Assembly: GCA_900550145.1 (NCBI GenBank)
Contig: URRF01000007.1
Span: forward strand, 1 to 40,045
Length of the DNA stretch: 40,045 nucleotides
Source of the DNA: an uncultured Mollicutes bacterium
Lineage (GTDB): Bacteria > Bacillota_I > Bacilli_A > RF39 > UBA660
Direction: 5' to 3'
Position numbers and translations under genes: made by a program. Numbering within the stretch: the first letter of the stretch is position 1; each line of letters opens with the position of its first letter. The notes beneath the pieces are model-generated. The model was not told the origin of the DNA. It did not search any database and saw only the letters and a program-made list of their open reading frames with translations. Below are positions 8,637 to 17,511 of the stretch, in pieces.

Positions 8637-8882
8637 ATGTATAAAAATAATGCATATTATTCAAATAGAAATAATAGCTATTATCCACAATATCAAGGAT
8701 ATCAAACAAATAATTCCAACAATGATAGAATAGTTGGAGGCGGCTTTTTAGGACCATTTATTTTAGGCGGTTTAACAGGTGGATTAGCAGCGCCATATTT
8801 TTATCCAAGGCCATATTATCAACCATATTATCAACCATATTATCCAACGTATGGACCTTACCCACCTAGACCAAGATGGTAA
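8637..8882 (+). CDS. Small Tyr/Pro-rich protein, spore-coat-like
   Basis: The 81-residue protein has a strong GAAGGGAG ribosome site. The first third is Asn/Tyr-rich, a central hydrophobic Gly-rich stretch (GGFLGPFILGGLTGG, about residues 36-50) follows, and the end has repeated PYYQPYY units. Small proteins of this composition are common among coat or envelope proteins of endospore formers, but no specific family is recognised. It is monocistronic. An overlapping frame starting inside rpsI is a shadow. Confidence 0.65.
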   Translation: MYKNNAYYSNRNNSYYPQYQGYQTNNSNNDRIVGGGFLGPFILGGLTGGLAAPYFYPRPYYQPYYQPYYPTYGPYPPRPRW

Positions 8883-8884
8883 AA

Positions 8885-8907
8885 AAATCACATCAATGAT
8901 GTGATTT
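8885..8907. terminator. Bidirectional terminator between convergent genes
   Basis: A perfect 11-base inverted repeat AAATCACATCA / TGATGTGATTT with A/T flanks. The stop codon of the ltaS-like gene lies inside it. Confidence 0.8.
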
Positions 8908-10755
8908 ACTTATATTCTTAAAATAATCAGTTGTAAGAACACTATCGTTAATTTTAACTAACTTATTTACAAAGTTATTTTTTTCATTTAATTCATCCTC
9001 TTCAATATATTCATTATTAGTAACAACTCCATTACTAACATATACATTTCCATCATACCAAGAATAATCATTAAAGAACACCAATCCATCATAATCATCA
9101 TCAAATGCATCAGGCATTAAATAATAATTCGGATGATACTCTAAACCAAATAAATTAGCTATTGTAGGAAGAATATTTAATTGAGATGTGACTTTATCTA
9201 TATCACTTCTTTCCATATCATTACTCCAAATCATCCAATAAGTATGATTTATTAAATTATTTTCAGTATTTTTGTACTTATCAAGTAAAGTTTTATCATT
9301 TAAAGTATATAGATAGTGATCAGCATACAATACCAAAACCGTATCATCAATTAGTTCCTTTTCCTCAAGATTTTCAATCAATAATTTTAACATATTATCA
9401 GTTTCTCTTGCCTGTAATTTTAAACATTCATATTCAGATAATTCTACGGTATTATCTTCTACCAATAAACTACATACCCCTTTATCTACCTGAAAAGGCA
9501 TATGAGCTGAATACGTTATTATATAATCAGCAAATTTTTGCTCCTTATTAAATATCAGTTCATTAAAAGTAGGATTATTTATTAACTCTGTATCCAACCA
9601 ATAAGATGTATCAGTATAATATTTCCCATTATCCAAACTTCTAAGAGAATTAAATGAATCATACCCAAAACTTTTATAATTAACGTTTCTAGAATAATAC
9701 TCTGGAGTATTCATATGAAAAGCATTGACTGTATAACCTGCATTTTTAAGTAAATGTGGCAATGAATAAGAATAAGTATTTTTACTAAATGTATAAGCCC
9801 CTTTATTTATAGATATAGGTGTTGTATAACCAGTATTAACCATAAATTCAGAATTAAAAGTAGAACCGCCACCACTAACAAATGAAAAATGATTATTAAA
9901 ATTTATAGAATTATTTTTTAAACTATACAAAGTAGGCATAATCTCTTCAGTAACAAGAAAACTATCAACACTCTCTAATTGTACAAATATAACATTTTTA
10001 TCCTTAAACATAGCAGTATAATCATTACTATACTCAATGTTTCTATCTTTAAATTTTTCTTCTAACAAACTATTATCCTCATTTTCAATTGCTTCCTCAC
10101 TCTTAAAGTAATTTACATACATATTTCTAAAATTATACTCATAAAAACCAGCAACTTGCATACTTCTATTATTATCATTAAACACATTATATACATTTCT
10201 TGGCTTTCTCCAAGCATCCCAAGTTGTAACTGGTTTACCTAAAAACATTGGTGTAAATAAATGTACAATAACAAAGATTCCAATTATAACAACAATTTTT
10301 TTATAATTACATTTATTTACATTACTTTTATTAATACCTCTTACAGCAAAGTAAGAAATAGTAATTACAATAAAAGTAGTAATAAATACCCATATTGGAC
10401 TACTCTTAATCGCATCTACTAAATAATCACCGGCTTCACCTGCATATTGTAAAGAAGAAAAATCAAAAAAATTCTTAAAATATGCATAATATATAGAGTG
10501 AGTTAAAAATAAGATTATAGATATAGAAATAAAAAATATATACATAAACTTACCAACTTTTTTATTTAACGAAGAACATATGCCAACCATTAAAAATGTC
10601 CAGATTAAAGTAAATAAATTAGGTACTAAAAAATAAATCTTGTAGAAATTTATACTTCTTGTAAAATATCTCAATACAATATCAAGCAATATAAATGAAA
10701 GTGACATCAATATTATATAGTTGTATTTGCTAATAAACTTTTTAATTAGTTTCAT
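8893..10755 (-). CDS. Lipoteichoic acid synthase family protein (LtaS-like)
   Basis: LtaS-type enzymes polymerise glycerol-phosphate from phosphatidylglycerol on the outer face of the membrane. The 620-residue protein has five N-terminal transmembrane helices (about residues 10-175) and a sulfatase-fold catalytic domain. The visible motifs are VIFVQLESVDSF, GGGSTFNSEF (with the expected nucleophile Thr), YSAHMPF and LYADHYLY (metal-binding Asp-His). The length and order match the family. It is transcribed away from the yfhO-gtrA pair, which probably decorates the same polymer. Other sulfatase-type phosphotransferases cannot be fully excluded. Confidence 0.85.
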   Translation of the reverse strand: MKLIKKFISKYNYIILMSLSFILLDIVLRYFTRSINFYKIYFLVPNLFTLIWTFLMVGICSSLNKKVGKFMYIFFISISIILFLTHSIYYAYFKNFFDFSSLQYAGEAGDYLVDAIKSSPIWVFITTFIVITISYFAVRGINKSNVNKCNYKKIVVIIGIFVIVHLFTPMFLGKPVTTWDAWRKPRNVYNVFNDNNRSMQVAGFYEYNFRNMYVNYFKSEEAIENEDNSLLEEKFKDRNIEYSNDYTAMFKDKNVIFVQLESVDSFLVTEEIMPTLYSLKNNSINFNNHFSFVSGGGSTFNSEFMVNTGYTTPISINKGAYTFSKNTYSYSLPHLLKNAGYTVNAFHMNTPEYYSRNVNYKSFGYDSFNSLRSLDNGKYYTDTSYWLDTELINNPTFNELIFNKEQKFADYIITYSAHMPFQVDKGVCSLLVEDNTVELSEYECLKLQARETDNMLKLLIENLEEKELIDDTVLVLYADHYLYTLNDKTLLDKYKNTENNLINHTYWMIWSNDMERSDIDKVTSQLNILPTIANLFGLEYHPNYYLMPDAFDDDYDGLVFFNDYSWYDGNVYVSNGVVTNNEYIEEDELNEKNNFVNKLVKINDSVLTTDYFKNISKSHH

Positions 10756-10829
10756 ACTGCATCAACTCCAATTCAAATTATATCATATTTCTTGATACTT
10801 TAAAATGTTTTTATTTATCACAAGATGTG

Positions 10830-10838
10830 TGTTATAAT
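10830..10838 (+). promoter_or_regulatory. Extended -10 promoter of the yfhO-gtrA pair
   Basis: TG-T-TATAAT lies 24 bases upstream of the ATG in the divergent gap. No clear -35 box is visible. The same extended form precedes the lipoprotein gene at 4673. Confidence 0.5.
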
Positions 10839-10861
10839 TGAATTAACTTGGGAGGGATTTT

Positions 10862-13372
10862 ATGAGTAATGACAAAAAAAGAGATTATATAAATATTTCT
10901 ATTTTAATAGCAGTATTCTTGTTGATTATATTTTCTATAGTTGGCTTTAATTATGTAAATGGTTCAACTGTAGATTGGGATTCACAACACGTAGTAATAC
11001 CCGAATATTTTAGAAATTTATTTTATGATACAAAAGATATTTTTCCTAGCTTTGCATTTAATTTAGGAGCAGGAGAAAATATTTACAATTTATCATATTA
11101 TGGTTTACTAAATCCATTTATATTACTATCATATCTATTACCCAATATACCAATGATAAAATACATTGAAATATCTATGATATGCATAGTAATATCTAGC
11201 ATAATTTGTATGTATTTTTGGCTAAGGAGAAGATTCGATTCAAAATATTCATTCATTGGGACCCTACTATTCTTAGTATCTGCACCATTAATTTATCATA
11301 CACATAGACACATAATGTTTATAAACTATATGCCATTTCTTATCTTGGGTTTATATGGTGTAGATAGATACTTTGAAAAAAATAAAAAAACATTATTAAT
11401 ATTATCAATATTTTTGACAATAATGACAAGTTATTACTATAGTGTCGGTTCAATTTTATGTATAATTGCATATGGAATTTTTAAATATATAGAAATAAAC
11501 AAAAGAGTCAAATTTGCCGAATTTATAAAAGATGGATTTAAATTTATATTTCCAATAATAGTAGGAATTTTAATGTCTGGAATTTTAATTTTACCTACAT
11601 TTTATGCACTTTTAAATAATAGAAATGATATAACTGCATCAATTAACTTATTTCACACATTAATACCCGAAATAAACTTATCTCAAATTTTATATAATTC
11701 TTATACAATAGGTGTTACATCCATATTAATATTAGCAATTGCCTTTGGATTAAGTGGAAAAAAGAAAGAAAATAAATTTCTAGCAATTGTATTTTTACTA
11801 TTTACAGTATTTCCATTTTTAACTTATGCATTAAGTGGTTTTATGTATGTAAGAGGAAAAGTGTTAATTCCATTTTTGCCACTTGCTATATTATTTATCA
11901 CAATAACTATAAGTTCACTAAATACAAAAAGAAATAATAGTTTTATAATCTTACTAGCAATATTTTCAATAATACAAATAATTGTACATATTAATAATAA
12001 ACAATACATATTTATTGTAGATGTTTTAATTCTTTTAATCACATACTTAATATATTTAAAAAAATCAAACAAAAATATAATTATATACCCACTTTGTTTA
12101 GTTTCACTTATTTGTTCACTTACAAACAATTATACAGAAAAGTTAGTTACTAAAGAAGATATATCAATACAATATAGCAATTACAATTATAATAAGTTAT
12201 CCAAATTGATAGATGAAGATGAAAATATATATAGAGTTAATAACGATATATTAGGTATGAAAAATGCCAATAGAGTAGCAGATATAGAATATTATTTACC
12301 ATCCATCTATTCATCATTAGAAAATAAATATTATTATGATTTTGTAACAGATAAAACTGGTAGTGAAATGGAAAGTAGAATATCAACTGGAATTATAGGA
12401 ACAAAAAATATAATAATAAATACAATGATGGGAAATAAATACTTGATTACTGATTCATCAGTTCCAATCGGATACAAAAGCATAGAAAATAGTGACATAT
12501 ACGTAAATGAGAATGTATATCCTATCGCTTATGTTTCTACTGATATCATGTCACAAAATGAATATAATAATTTAACGTATCCATACAATATAGAGGCCTT
12601 ATCACAAAATATAATTATAAAACATGATATAAAAAGCGAATTTGAAAGTAATATAAAAGAAGAAAAAATAGATTATGAAAAAACATATGAAAATATAAAA
12701 ATAGAAAAAACTGAAACCGGATATTTGATTGAAAGTGAAGAAAATGGAAACATGACTATTAAACTCGATAATCCATACAAAGAAAAAATGTTATTCATAT
12801 CGTTTGAAATGAATTATTCAGAATCTTGCTTAATAGGAGACACACATATAACTATAAATGGAGTTACAAACACTCTATCATGTAGAAGTTGGACTTATCA
12901 TAATAAAAACTATAATTTTGAGTACGTAATCTCTTCTAATGAAGAAATTGATAAACTATTTATAGAATTTACTAAAGGAAAATACGAAATATCTAATATT
13001 AAAGTATATTCATTAGATTATAACAACTTATTAAAAAGTGTAAAAAATGTTGATGTTTTTAACTTCAATAAAGAACTTACTAAAGGTGATGAGATAGTAG
13101 GGGATATAAACGTAACAGAAAATGGCTATTTTAAAATATCTATTCCATACGAAAAAGATGGATTTAGTGTATATGTAGATAATAAATTAACTGAATATGA
13201 ATTAGTAGATAATGCATTTATTGGATTTCCTATAACGGAAGGTCATCATACTATAAAAATAGTATATGTTTCACCCTATTTATTAGAAGGCATGGTTGCC
13301 TCAATATGTGGTTACATGATATTTCTACCAATTATATATTCAGATATAATTAAAAAGAAGAAAAAGAATTAG
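10862..13372 (+). CDS. YfhO-family membrane glycosyltransferase
   Basis: The 836-residue protein has about eleven to twelve hydrophobic helices in residues 10-420, then a large extracytoplasmic C-terminal domain and a final helix. The early acidic motif VDWDSQH, then PEYFRNLF, and the following SYYGLLNPF segment match YfhO (GT-C-like) proteins, which add sugars to lipoteichoic acid outside the cell using undecaprenyl-phosphate sugars. The ATG follows GGGAGGG. It lies ten bases ahead of gtrA, which would supply the flipped lipid-sugar. The cytoplasmic loading enzyme (CsbB type) is not in the window. Confidence 0.8.
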   Translation: MSNDKKRDYINISILIAVFLLIIFSIVGFNYVNGSTVDWDSQHVVIPEYFRNLFYDTKDIFPSFAFNLGAGENIYNLSYYGLLNPFILLSYLLPNIPMIKYIEISMICIVISSIICMYFWLRRRFDSKYSFIGTLLFLVSAPLIYHTHRHIMFINYMPFLILGLYGVDRYFEKNKKTLLILSIFLTIMTSYYYSVGSILCIIAYGIFKYIEINKRVKFAEFIKDGFKFIFPIIVGILMSGILILPTFYALLNNRNDITASINLFHTLIPEINLSQILYNSYTIGVTSILILAIAFGLSGKKKENKFLAIVFLLFTVFPFLTYALSGFMYVRGKVLIPFLPLAILFITITISSLNTKRNNSFIILLAIFSIIQIIVHINNKQYIFIVDVLILLITYLIYLKKSNKNIIIYPLCLVSLICSLTNNYTEKLVTKEDISIQYSNYNYNKLSKLIDEDENIYRVNNDILGMKNANRVADIEYYLPSIYSSLENKYYYDFVTDKTGSEMESRISTGIIGTKNIIINTMMGNKYLITDSSVPIGYKSIENSDIYVNENVYPIAYVSTDIMSQNEYNNLTYPYNIEALSQNIIIKHDIKSEFESNIKEEKIDYEKTYENIKIEKTETGYLIESEENGNMTIKLDNPYKEKMLFISFEMNYSESCLIGDTHITINGVTNTLSCRSWTYHNKNYNFEYVISSNEEIDKLFIEFTKGKYEISNIKVYSLDYNNLLKSVKNVDVFNFNKELTKGDEIVGDINVTENGYFKISIPYEKDGFSVYVDNKLTEYELVDNAFIGFPITEGHHTIKIVYVSPYLLEGMVASICGYMIFLPIIYSDIIKKKKKN

Positions 13373-13382
13373 TGGTGAAGAA

Positions 13383-13886
13383 GTGAAAGATGTAATTATA
13401 AAATTTTATTTAAATAATTCTTTTGTTATAAATATAACCATAATTTCTTTATTTATAATTGCACTAACTTTATTTTTAATATTTAAAGATAAAATTAGTG
13501 CACTATATCATAAAAATAAAGAAATAATAAACTACATAATAGTAGGAGCATTGACAACATTTGTTAGTGTATTAAGCTATTGGTTGTTTAGATTCATAAT
13601 AAAAGATTATATCATATTGTCCATATTATCTTGGATATGTGCAGTAACTTTTGCATATATAACAAATAGATTGTTTGTATTTGAAAGTAAAAGTAACAAT
13701 ATAGTTGGAGAGGTAACTAAATTTGTAAGTTGTAGATTGCTAACTCTAATCCTAGAAATAACTCTAATGGCTTTATTCGTATCAATTTTACATATAAACG
13801 ATATGATATCCAAAATAGTGTTACAATTTGTAGTACTTGCACTTAATTATATATTGAGTAAATTAATAGTATTTAAGAAAAAATAA
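13383..13886 (+). CDS. GtrA/GtcA-family flippase-like membrane protein
   Basis: The 167-residue protein starts with GTG. An extra N-terminal helix precedes four transmembrane helices of GtrA type with the motif NYIIVGALTTFVSVLSYWLF, AYITNRLFVFESK and a C-terminal LNYILSKLIVFKKK. GtrA-like proteins are thought to move polyprenyl-phosphate-linked sugars across the membrane. The place directly behind yfhO supports a lipoteichoic-acid or wall-polymer glycosylation role. Confidence 0.85.
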   Translation: MKDVIIKFYLNNSFVINITIISLFIIALTLFLIFKDKISALYHKNKEIINYIIVGALTTFVSVLSYWLFRFIIKDYIILSILSWICAVTFAYITNRLFVFESKSNNIVGEVTKFVSCRLLTLILEITLMALFVSILHINDMISKIVLQFVVLALNYILSKLIVFKKK

Positions 13887-13892
13887 CATAAT

Positions 13893-13917
13893 AAAGATAC
13901 TTTTTTGTATCTTTTTA
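13893..13917 (+). terminator. Intrinsic terminator of yfhO-gtrA
   Basis: Stem AAAGATAC / GTATCTTT with a T6 loop and trailing T residues. Confidence 0.8.
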
Positions 13918-13949
13918 ATTTACATAAATATAATTTAATGGGTGGTATT

Positions 13950-14078
13950 ATGTATAAATTTAAAATATTAACTGTTTTTTTACTTTTCTTTGTAATATTT
14001 TATAAAGTAGACGCAAACATAGTAGAAGCACCTTTACTTAACAAAGTAATATATGTAGATCCAGGACATGGCAGATAA
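13950..14078 (+). CDS. cwlD: cwlD 5' part (signal peptide and first zinc motif), interrupted by element 1
   Basis: ATG follows GGGTGG. The frame encodes an N-terminal hydrophobic signal/anchor (about residues 4-18) and ends KVIYVDPGHGR, then stop. DPGH is the first zinc-ligand motif of amidase_3 enzymes. The natural continuation GGIDPGAYYKG lies 5.7 kb away at 19776. CwlD removes the peptide from muramic acid during spore-cortex synthesis so that muramic delta-lactam can form. The break falls within the His40 codon, where element 1 entered. After predicted excision the frame would run 217 codons without interruption. As it stands this fragment cannot be active. Confidence 0.85.
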   Translation: MYKFKILTVFLLFFVIFYKVDANIVEAPLLNKVIYVDPGHGR

Positions 14079-14090
14079 TCTTATGCACGG
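14055..14090. other. attL of element 1
   Basis: This is the junction of cwlD and element 1. The segment ACATGG at 14066-14071 recurs at 19772-19777. The element-side arm ends in TTATGCACGG (14081-14090), which is the inverted counterpart of CCGTGTATAA at 19751-19760 (nine of ten bases). The symmetry centre puts the crossover dinucleotide at CA (14067-14068). Confidence 0.75.
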
Positions 14091-14098
14091 TACATTAA

Positions 14099-16243
14099 TT
14101 AAATTGTAAAATTCCAAAATATCTTGATAGGACGATTATTGTTTTCGTCTTTTTTTCCTATCATAATTTTAGAAATTAACTGTTCGAGAGTAAATCTATC
14201 TAACTTTTCAATATGTTTAACCCCTTGTTGTGTATATTTTTCTAATATACTTCTTTCGTTTTCAGTTACATTCTCTTTTTCTCTTAATTCGTTAATTTCT
14301 TTGTTAATTTCTTCAATTCTTGAATTGAAATTGTTAATATCATATTGATATTTATTTTTTAACATTACAAATTCGGTAGCAGATATAATGCCTTCGGCTT
14401 TGTCATCATATAACATAGCAAAGCGATCATTAATCTTACTGACTTTTTTATTAATATCTTCTTTTTCTTTTTGTAGTACAATTAAATCTTTTTCAAAATC
14501 TCTTTGAGCTTTTTTAGAGTAGTAGCTTTTTTCTAATTCTTTTTGTCTAGCATATTTATCTATCATTTTATTAATTTCATTTAAAACAAGCTCTTCTAAT
14601 ACTTCATATCTAATATAACTGGTATTATCACAAGTTAATCCGCCAGCGTGTCTATGATTTCTACAATGTAAATAAGGTTTCATATAATAATTTTTTCTTG
14701 GACCAGACTTACATAAATTTCTTTGAAATGATTTACCACATACAGAACAATATACTTTCTTACTAAATAAATGTACTTTGCCATTTTTACCCGGGCGAGA
14801 TCTACTTGTATTAGTAGTAAGAACATCTACTTGTTCCATAATTTTAGAGTATAACTCACTATTAAGCGACAATGCCTTTTCTCTTAATGTATCGTATTTT
14901 AATGAAATATCTTTTAAATCAGATCCTGTTATACTATTTTCTAAATTATTAATAGCACCATTTAATATTTGTAATTTATCTTCTGGTGTATCATGATCTT
15001 TTAAATTGTTTTGTATTGCTTTAATTAATTCTTTACTGTCTTTTCTTGCATTACTTAAATCAATTTTAGCTTTACGATTAGCAAATTTCTTACGTACTAC
15101 TTTTGATACTTCTGGATCAAGTATTCTGTCGTGAGCACAAGCAATTATAGATTGCTCGTTTTTTGGAATTTTTTTAAATCCTTTAATGTTATATGCAATT
15201 CTCTCTGTTCTATGTTGAATTAATATACCGTCATAAGTTTCATCAAGTAGTATTTTTCTAATAGTATCAATATTCCAGTATTCAGCACCATTAGGATAAT
15301 AAGGACATACAAATTTTAATCCCTGTAATTTTTTATGCCTACTTGGTGTAGGTATTTTTCTGTCATTAAGAGATTGACAAATTTTGTAATATCCCATTCC
15401 ATTTGAATACATAGAATATATTTCTCTTACAACTTTCGCAGCTTCTTCATCAATTACTAAATGGTACATATCGTCAGGGTCTTCTATATAACCATAAGGA
15501 GCAAATGAGCCCGTCCATTGTCCCGCGTCATTTTTAGCTCTTAATGTTTTTTTAGTATTGATAGATTGTTCTTCAATTTTCCATTCATCTACCATAGCAG
15601 TTATTTGACTAGACTTTTTATTACCTTTGTTGTAAGTATCAATATTATCAACAATACTTAAAAATCTAATATTCCATTCTATAAATTTCTTATGTAGATA
15701 TTTTTCTACAAATTCAATACTTCTAGCAAATCTAGCTTGTGTCTTACAAACATAAACGTCAGTATTACCAAGTTCACAGAATAGTAAAGTTTTATTCCAT
15801 TCTTCACGTGATCCGTCGCTACCGCTTATATCTTCTTCGTAGAAAATACCTATAACTTCAATTTCTTTGTCATTACAATATGTTAATAACATTAATAACT
15901 GATTCAAGATACTTTTACTAACATTTCCTTTTTCTCTGTCTAAATCTTCTTGTGATAATCTGACATAGATAATACCACGTTTTCCCGGTGTATGATATGA
16001 TCCTATAAGACCATTTTTTCTAAAGCAACTAGGATTATTAGGTTTAGATACTTTTAATAATGTTCTTAAATAATCTGTCATATATTCTAAATTATCTTCA
16101 CTTAATAATCTTTTAATTGTTTTAAATTCTATTGTTTCTAGGTAATCATCACTAGACACATTATCAATATTATAATCATTTAAAATTTCGGTATTACTAA
16201 AACTACTACTTACCACCTTTCCTTGATCTTCCAACATATTCAT
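14099..16243 (-). CDS. Large serine recombinase of element 1
   Basis: It catalyses integration and excision through a Ser-DNA intermediate. The resolvase domain begins with RGIIYVRLSQED (catalytic Ser about residue 97 from this start) and contains EEDISGSDGSREEWNKTL and the ARFARS segment. A recombinase domain (PYGYIEDPDDMYHLVIDEEA), a zinc ribbon (CSVCGKSFQRN ... CRNHRHAGG) and a coiled coil follow. About 90 residues precede the catalytic domain, an unusual N-terminal extension with no recognised fold. The start is placed at the ATG at 16243 or the ATG at 16237 behind GAAAGG; an upstream GTG at 16267 is less likely. The gene ends nine bases from the attL arm. Confidence 0.93.
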   Translation of the reverse strand: MNMLEDQGKVVSSSFSNTEILNDYNIDNVSSDDYLETIEFKTIKRLLSEDNLEYMTDYLRTLLKVSKPNNPSCFRKNGLIGSYHTPGKRGIIYVRLSQEDLDREKGNVSKSILNQLLMLLTYCNDKEIEVIGIFYEEDISGSDGSREEWNKTLLFCELGNTDVYVCKTQARFARSIEFVEKYLHKKFIEWNIRFLSIVDNIDTYNKGNKKSSQITAMVDEWKIEEQSINTKKTLRAKNDAGQWTGSFAPYGYIEDPDDMYHLVIDEEAAKVVREIYSMYSNGMGYYKICQSLNDRKIPTPSRHKKLQGLKFVCPYYPNGAEYWNIDTIRKILLDETYDGILIQHRTERIAYNIKGFKKIPKNEQSIIACAHDRILDPEVSKVVRKKFANRKAKIDLSNARKDSKELIKAIQNNLKDHDTPEDKLQILNGAINNLENSITGSDLKDISLKYDTLREKALSLNSELYSKIMEQVDVLTTNTSRSRPGKNGKVHLFSKKVYCSVCGKSFQRNLCKSGPRKNYYMKPYLHCRNHRHAGGLTCDNTSYIRYEVLEELVLNEINKMIDKYARQKELEKSYYSKKAQRDFEKDLIVLQKEKEDINKKVSKINDRFAMLYDDKAEGIISATEFVMLKNKYQYDINNFNSRIEEINKEINELREKENVTENERSILEKYTQQGVKHIEKLDRFTLEQLISKIMIGKKDENNNRPIKIFWNFTI

Positions 16244-16296
16244 TTTCCTTTCATATATTGAAAGCACGTAATACTACAATCAAATTATAACGCGCT

Positions 16297-16443
16297 TTAA
16301 TGGGAATTACAGCCCCTTAATTCATTTTCAAGGTTTAAAATTATTGTAGCTAGTTTTTTATTAAATAGTTCTATAAAATCTTCTTCATTTTCAACATTTG
16401 TGATTATTTTATTTTCTATAATATAATTAACTTCTTTTTCCAT
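16297..16443 (-). CDS. Small 48-residue ORF upstream of recombinase 1, candidate directionality factor
   Basis: ATG with a good AAAGGGGG ribosome site. The protein begins MEKEVNYIIENKI and is acidic and amphipathic. It ends 53 bases before the recombinase start on the same strand, so the two are probably cotranscribed. No family is recognised. Small proteins beside serine recombinases often act as excision (directionality) factors; that role is inferred from position only. Confidence 0.5.
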   Translation of the reverse strand: MEKEVNYIIENKIITNVENEEDFIELFNKKLATIILNLENELRGCNSH

Positions 16444-16504
16444 TTAAAAACCCCCTTTATTATTCTAATTAAGACTATGAATAAAAAAATATATTTATTC
16501 ACAA

Positions 16505-16549
16505 CAAAAAAAGACTAATAGTTATGAGCCATAACTCAAAACTATTAGT
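16505..16549 (-). terminator. Intrinsic terminator behind the 93-codon gene
   Basis: Ten-base stem ACTAATAGTT / AACTATTAGT with an A-run at 16505-16512 on the plus strand, a U-tract on the minus strand. It separates the 93-residue gene from the small ORF-recombinase unit, which must therefore have its own promoter in 16444-16504. Confidence 0.75.
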
Positions 16550-16582
16550 ACATACTTACTGTTTTAAATGGATTATAATATT

Positions 16583-16864
16583 TTAAACTGTATCAATATG
16601 CTTATATAATAAACTTTTTAAATTCATTAGTTTTTTAAAATTATTCCAATGAATTTTATAATCCTTACCATGTTTTTTAATTATTAAATTACATACATCA
16701 TCAGTAGGAATAACGCAATCAAACAAAACATAAATAGGCATAATGTATCTAAACACATCAATAACCTCAAGACATCTATCAATCATATTCATTAGTTTTA
16801 TTACATCAACACCATTACTTAACATTTCTTTTAAATTAGCTATAGAAGTATCTTCATCTTCCAA
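16583..16864 (-). CDS. Hypothetical 93-residue protein, N terminus uncertain
   Basis: This frame starts with TTG and has no convincing ribosome site. The same frame stays open upstream to about 16966 and reads plausible protein (KKKYYIPNTDITRAKKL), but without ATG/GTG. The gene may be 5'-truncated or use an unusual start. The protein is helical (NLKEMLSNGVDVIKLMNMI) and ends in a Lys-rich segment. No family is recognised. It is followed by a good terminator, which supports a real or recently real gene. Confidence 0.4.
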   Translation of the reverse strand: MEDEDTSIANLKEMLSNGVDVIKLMNMIDRCLEVIDVFRYIMPIYVLFDCVIPTDDVCNLIIKKHGKDYKIHWNNFKKLMNLKSLLYKHIDTV

Positions 16865-16966
16865 GATAACACTTGTTATTATAAAACTATTTCTATACAG
16901 AATTTGATACTTTCTTAATTTTTTAGCCCTTGTAATATCAGTATTAGGTATGTAATATTTTTTCTT

Positions 16967-17235
16967 TTAATACAATGTACGTATCTGCTTTTATATATAC
17001 AGTTCCTTGAAAACTAAATTATCACTTTTAGGTTGCTGTTTATAATACATTAAAAGCAACTCAAAGTCGATCATACATGACTAATTTTATCCAAATTATC
17101 TACACAAAGATTATATCACAACTGTGCTAAAAAAGTTTAGTATAATATAAACAATTAACAAAAATAAAAATAGCCCTATGCAAGCAGCTATCTGCGCGAT
17201 ATTTACTTTACCACACTACTGGAAAGGAGTGTTTA
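16967..17235. other. Non-coding stretch in element 1
   Basis: No convincing gene is visible here. A TATAAT at 17141-17146 could serve the cold-shock remnant at 17236 with a leader of roughly 85 nt, as is common for csp genes. The rest, up to 17511, holds only that remnant and an extended -10 (TGTTATAAT, 17456-17464) for the following gene. Confidence 0.4.
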
Positions 17236-17310
17236 ATGAAAGGCAAAGTAAAATGTTTCAATAGTCAATCTCACCGAAAAGGTTATGGTTTAAAAGGCGT
17301 ACTACCTTGA
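17236..17310 (+). pseudogene. Cold-shock protein N-terminal remnant
   Basis: Behind GGAAAGGAG, the frame reads MKGKVKCFNSQ, SHRKGYGL, KGVLP and stops after 24 codons. Intact CspA-type proteins begin MKGxVKWFNxxKGYGF, so the N terminus is recognisable. However, Trp is replaced by Cys, the loop is altered and the remaining 40 or so residues are missing. Confidence 0.4.
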
Positions 17311-17511
17311 TTGACGATATAACTATATCATAAACCAATTAGTCTTGCAAGGTTAATTATCACAATTTTTTTATAAAAATTCTTATGTTCTGAAAATAGT
17401 AATATTGCGAATTTAATTAATTTCTAAAAACAGAGAAAAAAAGCAAAAATTTTTATGTTATAATAATATTATATAGAAAAACAAGCAATGTAAGTTTTGG
17501 GAGGTTATTAA

